Positions 58,901 to 64,000 of a DNA stretch of 64,000 bases are shown here, one piece after another; within the stretch, counting starts at the first letter, position 1, and every line of letters starts with the position of its first letter. The DNA comes from Tachypleus tridentatus (taxonomy: Eukaryota > Arthropoda > Merostomata > Xiphosura > Limulidae). The translations under genes were made by a program, and so were the position numbers. The notes beneath the pieces are model-generated. The model was not told the origin of the DNA. It searched no databases and saw only the letters and a list, made by a program, of their open reading frames with translations. The stretch spans positions 7,874,001-7,938,000 of the forward strand of contig NC_134825.1 of assembly GCF_004210375.1 (NCBI RefSeq). The letters are read 5' to 3'.

Positions 58901-61014
58901 AATATTATGAACATAGTAGTAAATAAGAAAAATAAATGTTAGTTATTCCTTAATCCAATTTAAATAAATTTTTTTTTCTAAAATTTCATAAAAGAAATAA
59001 CAGTTTACTTGATGATACTCAATGCTTTATTAATAAGAAACTTGGTGAAATACTACAAGTAAGATTATACTAAAAATTCACTGCAATAAGAAAACTGGTG
59101 AATTACTTAAGGCGACTATATAAGAACTTTATAGAACTTGTTAGAACACACTTAACTCAATTTATCCACTTCACAAAAGATACATATAATAAAGCACACA
59201 GTGTTAACTATGGAAAGAAATAGTCGTATTCCAGCCATTGTCTTAGTATTCATCAGTGGGTACATGTAGAATGACATGACTGTCTGAAGCCATGCATATA
59301 TCATTCCTAAACCAAAAGCCATTGTAGCCCCAATCATGTGGACAATAATGACAGCTGTCTCCTGAAGTGAAGAAATACATATACATACATTTAACATATT
59401 AATTATCCCTTTGCAAATAGGTATCTACATAGAATAAGGGATTAAAAAGTCATACAAAGTTTTATCTATAAAAATAAATGTTCATTGGCTACATAATTAC
59501 AAATGCAATTTTAAAAGTTAAACAACTTGTTAAAATATTTTTGTTTAATTTTAGATATCTTTGTATTCAAAATAGAAGATTAGATGAACATATAAACTAT
59601 GTTATTAACATAACTCCAAATTAAGTTTGAAACACAACATGTACCAGACAATGCTTCTAGTCCTAGGAAGTAAAGGATTGTAACACCATCTACGATAAAA
59701 CATTACAATGTGTTTTGATGATGAAAACACAAAGTTGTATATGAAATATTTAAACCTCAATACCAGATGTTTCTATATAGATGTACAGATGTCTATGTCC
59801 ATGCTTTGGTGTCACACACACATCTTTCACTATTTTGGTTTAGAGATTATCCTTATAAGAACCTAAGATACAGAACCCACTCTTCAATATTATTCAGATT
59901 TGAATTTATAAACATAATAATTAAACAAATGGTTTCCCTCAAATTTCATAACTACATATATAAATATATACTAGCTGAGGGTACCCATAAAGTAAACAAA
60001 AACTGTCTTCATTATTTTGTTATTAAGTCCCTAATGACCTCATTAAATGCTAATTATATATCCTTTAAAATAGTAGCTGCCTCATGTAACCAATTGAGTA
60101 GCTTTTTCTTAAATTTGAAGCCTAAAGTATATAAAAAAAGTTTAAATATGCCCTGTTTCAGGGTGTTTTTCATCTCCCTTCTTGGACAAAAATCTCAAAA
60201 TGAAATAGTCCTTGCACATCATTAAACAGTTTCCAGTTATCACACAAAAAATATGCTTATTGGACCAGGTAATTATGAGTGATGCAAGGCAAAAGTACAT
60301 ATAAAAAAGTCAAAATGTGCCTAATATGAAGATATAATGATGATTCAAGAACACGTATTAAAATGGAACTTAATTTGGTGTTGCTGATATTCTTAATGTA
60401 ATGTTTATCAACAATGATAAAAAATACTTCTACACACTTGAAAATTTGCTACTAGACTTGTTCCAAATGCAGCAGCCAACCCCAGAAATAGTCCTACCAA
60501 ATTCAACCGAAGCACTCGTGTTGATTCAATTGCAAGGTGATTTTGACAGTAGTGTTCGACATGCTTGTATCGGACATACACCGTAGCTCCAACTGTAGAG
60601 AATGTTTGACAAAAGTATATATTTGACAACACAAGATTTGAGATACTCAATTTCTCTTCGTGTTGGTATTAATTTAAAAAAAGTGTAGCTTTAGACATCT
60701 ACTGACAAAAATTTCAAATTTTCCAAGTACCTATATTGAAGTGCAATTGTTTTTAGATAAAGGGGTTGAAGAAACTATGAACATATAACATTCAGAGTTT
60801 TAAAAAAAATGCATTAAATCCAAATTTTAAATCTATAAGTGTGAATTTAATATTTTAAGAGTATCTACAACATTCCTGAAGTATTTACTTACTCAGACAA
60901 GCTACTATGTTTAAAAGTTGACCAAAGATGCAGCTCTCAGGGACGTAGGTCCCAGTGTCACTAATGTATGGAAAGTCCACCTCCACATCTCTATGTAGTA
61001 TAGATATGACATAC
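43750..61014 (-). CDS. DRAM2: DRAM2-like autophagy modulator, Frag1/DRAM/Sfk1 family (six exons visible, 5' coding exon missing)
   Basis: Six exons on the - strand: 61014-60893, 60592-60438, 59361-59175, 45737-45664, 44657-44541 and 43920-43750. They splice in frame (phases 1, 0, 1, 0, 0) into 274 residues ending at TGA 43752-43750. Diagnostic blocks in order are FPYISDTGTYVPES, VYVRYKHVEHY, LGLAAAFGTSLVANFQ, the HMIGATMAFGLGMIYAW helix, KWYPKDGGF, STASEWILT and FYFLTFVREL. They align to DRAM1/DRAM2 as I remember them, with about equal spacing (human DRAM2 is 266 residues). The family are multi-pass membrane proteins of lysosome and endomembranes that promote autophagy. The first exon should hold the start codon, the first helix and two bases of a split codon; it was not found between 61014 and 64000 and may lie beyond the window. 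The cytosolic tail after FVREL is poorly conserved, as is usual in the family. Assignment to DRAM2 rather than another paralog is less sure than the family. Confidence 0.92.
44541..44657 (-). CDS. DRAM2: DRAM2-like exon (STASEW helix)
   Basis: Acceptor TTATCTTCCAAG; donor AAA|GTAGGT. Encodes GFAAHVVSTASEWILTLAF then FYFLTFVRELHDIS, the last helix and start of the cytosolic tail. 117 bp, phase 0 at both ends. Confidence 0.92.
45664..45737 (-). CDS. DRAM2: DRAM2-like short linking exon (KWYPKDG)
   Basis: A 74-bp exon between AAATTTGCAG and a strong donor GGG|GTAAGT. Two bases complete a Leu codon; then follow 24 residues ending in KTKWYPKDG. Joined to the next exon this gives YPKDGGFAAH, equivalent to the conserved WNPEDKGY region of DRAM2. 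Too short to appear as an open frame; found by searching for the missing segment. Confidence 0.88.
46030..47262 (-). mobile_element. Decayed DIRS-like retroelement: reverse transcriptase and RNase H region
   Basis: On the - strand: QGLWMNKFDVKDACVHIHI (47105-47160; first catalytic Asp region, normally K.DLKDAY.H.PI); after a frameshift LHTYYYIDYWLLLTSF (YIDYW at 46953-46967, normally YLDDWL, second Asp lost), then NSIGWFSNQ (from LGW.VN). Further on, MNLVADHSYHPNQIFPIAWS with LNPQVF, then an ATK..FSW piece and LALGVDAVSQD...YAYLPV, matching the characteristic RNase H-to-C-terminal block of DIRS/Ngaro-type elements as I remember it. Stops and frameshifts throughout. No tyrosine recombinase part was found. 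Confidence 0.8.
48028..48150 (+). pseudogene. Gypsy gag nucleocapsid remnant with two CCHC knuckles
   Basis: The second knuckle is CFNCGNNNHLV-stop-NC (48103-48144), spacing C-X2-C-X4-H-X4-C intact apart from the in-frame stop. The first (FQCGKVGHI-stop-RTDF) has lost its first and last Cys. Nucleocapsid knuckles bind the element's RNA. Confidence 0.85.
49910..50350 (-). pseudogene. Non-LTR RNase H domain
   Basis: 146-residue open frame with TTELYASSVALDHI (catalytic Glu), CTIYTDSLSSLLALES (Asp), QFFWIPGYIGIHGNELADTA (His/Asp box), then a C-terminal segment. All four acidic positions look present, so this is the best preserved domain of the element, though the N-terminal first Asp strand lies outside the open frame. 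Confidence 0.92.
51200..51929 (-). pseudogene. Non-LTR reverse transcriptase remnant
   Basis: 51588-51929 carries RPDDVHYEMLHHLSP, FPDAWYQAIVLPFSKPGKDP and NYHPIALTSCFYKTLERMIN (finger and palm motifs). After frameshifts the catalytic box YVDD is still readable at 51259-51270. 50768-50998 (NTLRVLSSTTWGAD, SKLDYGSLVYGSA) is the continuing C-terminal thumb part. Confidence 0.92.
52782..53154 (-). pseudogene. Non-LTR endonuclease remnant
   Basis: Two overlapping frames give PVCLSLQETFLK (catalytic Glu in the LQET motif), GGVVLLVDHVP, AIAIHVSLGHTITVCFLYLS and LILADINGLHPL (from GDFN..H..WG; Gly changed), the order seen in apurinic-type retroelement endonucleases. A frameshift lies between the halves. 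Confidence 0.88.
53329..53811 (-). pseudogene. Non-LTR ORF1 part with zinc knuckles
   Basis: Open 160 residues. Starts in knuckles CAHCDGKDHTAYEC and the altered INCNGSHLSYFCSC, followed by PKWLEEKEVQHFK and a Ser/Thr-rich region, as in nucleic-acid-binding ORF1 proteins of Jockey-like elements. The upstream part (to about 54.37 kb) continues with stops. Confidence 0.88.
54841..55195 (+). pseudogene. Gypsy pol linker upstream of the missing reverse transcriptase
   Basis: Reads APVRLVEITEVPVRNQFIVE, then ...MEPIELEEAGIYTAAWI, a stop, and LNVNEGKVILPKHVVVGK, the pattern between protease and reverse transcriptase in gypsy-type pol. Ends in GKKQK at 55192. Confidence 0.75.
55215..55470 (+). pseudogene. 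Gypsy RNase H remnant
   Basis: KEFILITDASGFVTDAVLSQ, DENGKEYPTGY, KAEINYSVMKQKCLAVVHGI and CCYLYGRKFTIII follow the gypsy RNase H pattern closely (TDAS with the first catalytic Asp; the conserved Glu of TE.E is changed). Stops interrupt it. Confidence 0.9.
55800..56400 (+). pseudogene. Possible env-like third-ORF remnant of the gypsy element
   Basis: An open stretch at 55810-56007 (Arg/Glu-rich, coiled-coil-like) and a downstream frame with LREIPLKVTDRMFKLF recall envelope proteins of insect gypsy-type elements. Another methionine-led hydrophobic segment (SGNIILVILVSMML) is at 56706. Fragmentary and possibly rearranged; low certainty. Confidence 0.4.
57401..59174. other. Intronic AT-rich DNA between gypsy remnant and DRAM2-like exon
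   Basis: 58440-58490 resembles 47215-47262 (TTCCAACTGAAAGT, AATAAGCA, AGAATTAT), i.e. the upstream part of the DIRS-like fragment. Around 58200-58290 there is a short internal repeat (AGGACCAAAGAAGAGTTCT). No gene seen. Confidence 0.5.
59175..59361 (-). CDS. DRAM2: DRAM2-like exon (HMIGATMAFGLG helix)
   Basis: Acceptor CACTTCAG; begins ETAVIIVHMIGA and continues through two hydrophobic helices to about FIICIF. The donor is placed at TTTT|GTGAAG because it keeps phase 1 and gives the same residue count up to the KW of the next exon as the human protein; ATAT|GTATCT nine bases earlier also keeps phase and cannot be excluded. Confidence 0.85.
60438..60592 (-). CDS. DRAM2: DRAM2-like exon (second and third membrane region)
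   Basis: Acceptor CTCTACAG; donor CAA|GTGTGT. Encodes GATVYVRYKHVEHY, a short hydrophilic loop, then a glycine/alanine-rich helix ending SLVANFQ, the same junction residues as human DRAM2 (VANFQ). 155 bp, phase 1 in and phase 0 out. Confidence 0.92.
60893..61014 (-). CDS. DRAM2: DRAM2-like exon (luminal loop with YISDTG motif)
   Basis: Acceptor AAACAG before 61014; donor CTGA|GTAAGT at 60892. Encodes YVISILHRDVEVDF, the family-signature PYISDTG, then CIFGQLLNIVACL. It starts with the third base of a codon and ends with one base (A), which joins TT of the next exon to give Ile. Its length of 122 bp fits this phase exactly. Confidence 0.9.
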
Positions 61015-62312
61015 CTGTTTATCATGTTAAAAAAAAAACACTTGAGAAATTTACCTGATTCGTGAGTCACTTTTTGACCAAAATGATAACGACAGAAAAG
61101 ACAGATTAAACTGTTAACCAGAGCTTAAGAGATGACAGACTCAAAATGCTTAACAAAATATGTGACATTCTGATGATGGAGAATTTGAAATACTAATCAG
61201 GATGTAAAAATATCTTTAGGGACAAGTGATTTGAAGTTTTGGCAAAGATATATTTTGGACCAAAATATATGATAAGAAGTAAATGGAGGTAAGAAAAATA
61301 TGTAAATTTAATGGTATATACTTCCTTTTGTTAACAATATGCAATTTGTTCTTTAGCTTACATGATAATTTTGCTTGTAATGAAATGAAATGACAACTTG
61401 GTTTGTAAAATGATTGCATATCAATGAAAATAAACCCTTTCACAACAGACTCAATATACAATACACAAGTTCATTTACACATGTTAAGTATTTACACTAT
61501 AACTTTTCATACATGTACATCTTCACAAAATTTGATATACTTTTAGTAGAGATTACAAGTATTTTGTATACAATATATCAGATTTCTTTATAAAATATGT
61601 TTAATAAAGATTTTTTTTGTAAAAATAGAGCCTGTTTCACTACTAGTCTGAGTGTATAATGATTTCATGTTATAATCAAGACCATTCTTCATCTGAAACC
61701 TCCAAAACATATTTCAAACATTTGTTTTCAGTCAAACTTTTTATTTTATGATATTTTCTATGTGGTCGTCTGTCATTTGACCTACCTTGTAACCATTATA
61801 AAACATTAGGAAATAAATATAAATGCTTTTTTTTGTGCTAGAATGATTACATATTATAATACAAAAAATACACATTTAGTCTAAGTAGCTTAAGTCTCAT
61901 AATGATATTTATAAACATATATATTTATTATTTTTCATTATATTGACCTTCCAGTCATGTCTAGCTAACATTACATGGCTTACATTAATGCAGTGCACAT
62001 GCACCCCAGTTACAGATCCAGTAACATAAAACTAACCTTTAGTCTTCCTTTTCTTGGCTGTGTTTTGTAATATATAGTCACATTTCAATTATCATACATT
62101 GTGTGTGTGTGTGTGTGTGTGTAGATTACCCTTCAGAAATAAATTTTCAAACTTTTCTTAAAATATAGAACAATGAATAAAGAATTAAAGAAAACAATTA
62201 TCTCTTCTAGCTACAACCTTTGTACTTGGTTATTGCTTGACATGGATGCTCAGCCTTTTAAAATTTTGCATGTAGTGAATATCACTTTTTTTTAGGCTTC
62301 ACATATTATATA

Positions 62313-62356
<44 letters not shown>

Positions 62357-63429
62357 CTGAATAATCATAAACAGCTACCTTAGAATTCCACTATAATTTA
62401 TTAAACTTACTAAGATTTATTTAGATTTAAAATAATGAAACTTCAAGCAGAGTAAATACACAACCTACCTCCTTGAAAACTTGGATAGAAAGAATGCCGT
62501 AACTTTTTCATAGATTAAAATAGCTGAAAAAACCACAAGGGAGATATTCTAAGCTGCTGACTGGTTATTGACATTACACACTATAGTAAGAGTATATAGA
62601 AGACCATTTCCAAGAATGGAAAGACTTGAAGGGGTCACTATGTTTGCTTCAGTAAATAAGCTTTATCTCAACAAAATAAAACAGATATGACATTCTTATT
62701 TTATATCTTAGCTTATCAATATTAGTAATTTGAGATCACAAACCTCTAAATTTAAACAGTGCTGCATTAAATATACCATGTGATTCACTGATATCTATAT
62801 TTAAAAGAGTTCTTTTAATATTTACTTTTAAATTAATATACTAACTCATATATAATATTAGTTTTAATTAAAATTATAATTTGATGATAAAGTTACTGAC
62901 AAGTTCATAAAATAGTGGTTCAATAAAATTTTGAATGCAAGTCAACAAACAAGATGACATGGCCTTTGAACCCTGACCTGTTGCAATAGGGTTGATGAGC
63001 TTTTTGGATTTATAGTATTCATTTTTCTGTGTAACTACATGCAAAACAAACTGATAATCAAAATCAAGTGTACATTGTGTTGATTCATTAATATTTATTT
63101 CCAATTACAGCATGCTACCTCTATAGAACAAATATCTTATATTATTACTTATAAAAATATGAATGCATTGTTTAATTATTTGGGTACTCTCACTGTTAAT
63201 GTTATTTTCAGCTGTAAACACAGTAACTTTAGGAGTTTCAACCAGCTTTAGAGATTTAGGCTGGTCTGGAGTTTATACACTAAGTTAACAATAAGCAAGC
63301 AGTAATTAACTAACCTTTACTCTTGTTCGAAAACATAAACTTGTATTAATGTAAAAAATAAACTAGGGTTACCGACTGTCCTTCAGTAGATTTACAAGCA
63401 TCTAATATTGTGTTAATGTACCTGTTAGC
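61015..63429. other. Upstream part of DRAM2-like gene, no exon found
   Basis: AT-rich. (TG)n at about 62101-62122 and (AC)n at about 62313-62355 are microsatellites. I searched the - strand for a start codon plus hydrophobic helix ending at a phase-2 donor and found none that convinces. Confidence 0.55.
62313..62355. repeat. (AC)n microsatellite
   Basis: About 21 uninterrupted AC units. Confidence 0.97.
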
Positions 63430-64000
63430 AGATGCTTTCGTAAACAAAGTTTAGAATTTACTGGATAGTCAACATGTTTTTGTTAAAGGAAAATCTTGTC
63501 TTACAAATCTTTTGATATTCTTTACATGAAGATGAGGGTTTAGATTTGGTATATCTGGATTTTCAGAAAGAATTGGACAAGATGCTACATAAAAGGCTGT
63601 AAAAAACTGTCTTGCAGGTATGATGGATAGGTAAGCAAAATGGATAGAAGAGAGGCTGGATGGAAGAAAACAAGTAGTTGTTACAAATGGAGTTCAGTCA
63701 AACTGGATTAACATCACAAGTGGTGTACTCAGGGTTCAGTTTTAGGACCATTGCTCTTTTCGATTTACATTAATGACACAGATGAAAGTATAATCAATAT
63801 ATTACTTACATTTGCTGGTGATATTAATGTCTTGAGTGTTGCTAGCTGTGAAGAGGATGTTGCTGATTTACAAAAGAATTTAGATCATATAGTGAGTTGG
63901 GCAAATAAGTGACAGATGGGTTTTAATTATAATAATTCAAGACAATGCATGTGTGTTATCATAATTTGAATTATAACAATAATTTAAATGGAAATATCCT
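63430..64000 (+). mobile_element. CR1-type LINE reverse transcriptase fragment, runs off the edge
   Basis: On the + strand, across frames: SQHVFVKGKSCLTNLL, DLVYLDFQKELDKM-like residues, QGSVLGPLLFSIYIND-like residues (QGSVLGP readable at 63737-63760), the catalytic box read as TFAGDIN (63811-63822 encodes FAGD, first Asp of FADD lost), then CEEDVADLQKNLDHIVSWANK. Decayed by frameshifts and by TGA and TAG stops. Related to the element at 37-39.6 kb. Confidence 0.88.

Larger units (their letters stand above)
45738..59174 (-). other. 13.4-kb DRAM2-like intron filled with nested retroelements
   Basis: Bounded by the GTGAAG donor and the TTGCAG acceptor. Contains a DIRS-like pol remnant (- strand), a gypsy-like LTR retroelement (+ strand), a non-LTR element inside it (- strand), and about 1.7 kb at 57.4-59.15 kb in which I recognise only a short match to the DIRS fragment. 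Confidence 0.85.

Noticed and set aside
59767-60225. 152-residue + strand frame
   Set aside because: Lies in an intron of the DRAM2-like gene on the opposite strand; AT-biased and unrecognised.

Overview
The window looks like AT-rich intergenic and intronic DNA from a large, repeat-rich arthropod genome. I favour a chelicerate, and within chelicerates a horseshoe crab. This rests on split genes with GT-AG introns, many tRNA-derived SINEs of a family I associate with horseshoe crab genomic sequence (recalled, not checked), decayed LINE, gypsy, DIRS and mariner copies, and long minisatellite arrays. No bacterial, organellar or RNA-virus organisation is visible.

Two host protein-coding genes can be built. 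On the + strand, 12482-13724, is a two-exon ETFRF1/LYRM5 gene encoding an 83-residue mitochondrial LYR protein that acts on electron transfer flavoprotein. On the - strand, from 61014 down to 43750, is a six-exon stretch of a DRAM-family (Frag1/DRAM/Sfk1) six-transmembrane gene closest in my memory to DRAM2. All five internal junctions keep frame. Only the first coding exon (start codon and first membrane helix) was not found. The two genes show no functional link.

Layout: 1-12.4 kb is mostly featureless AT-rich DNA with a 239-bp TA-flanked MITE, a 353-bp tandem duplication, a SINE and a 29-bp minisatellite. 12.4-14.7 kb is ETFRF1. 14.7-22.1 kb holds five minisatellites with 55, 42, 45, 37 and 45-bp units. 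20.6-27.7 kb is a SINE cluster that also carries two copies of a short element whose central loop is inverted between copies. 28.1-30.7 kb holds two large satellite-like arrays (57 and 74 bp). 36.1-39.6 kb has a tRNA-like 62-bp array, a SINE and a decayed CR1-type LINE whose endonuclease region contains an in-frame 45-bp tandem expansion. 41.8-43.0 kb is a dead mariner with both ends. 43.75-61.0 kb is the DRAM-like gene; its 13.4-kb intron contains a DIRS-like pol remnant, a gypsy-like LTR element that has lost its reverse transcriptase, and a 5.8-kb non-LTR element inserted into that gypsy copy with a 7-bp target duplication. A second CR1-type fragment runs off the right edge.

I found no CRISPR array, operon, rRNA or convincing functional tRNA. 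The least ordinary items are the element with an invertible loop, the repeat expansion inside a LINE endonuclease domain, the nested elements in one intron, and several minisatellites sharing a 45-bp period.
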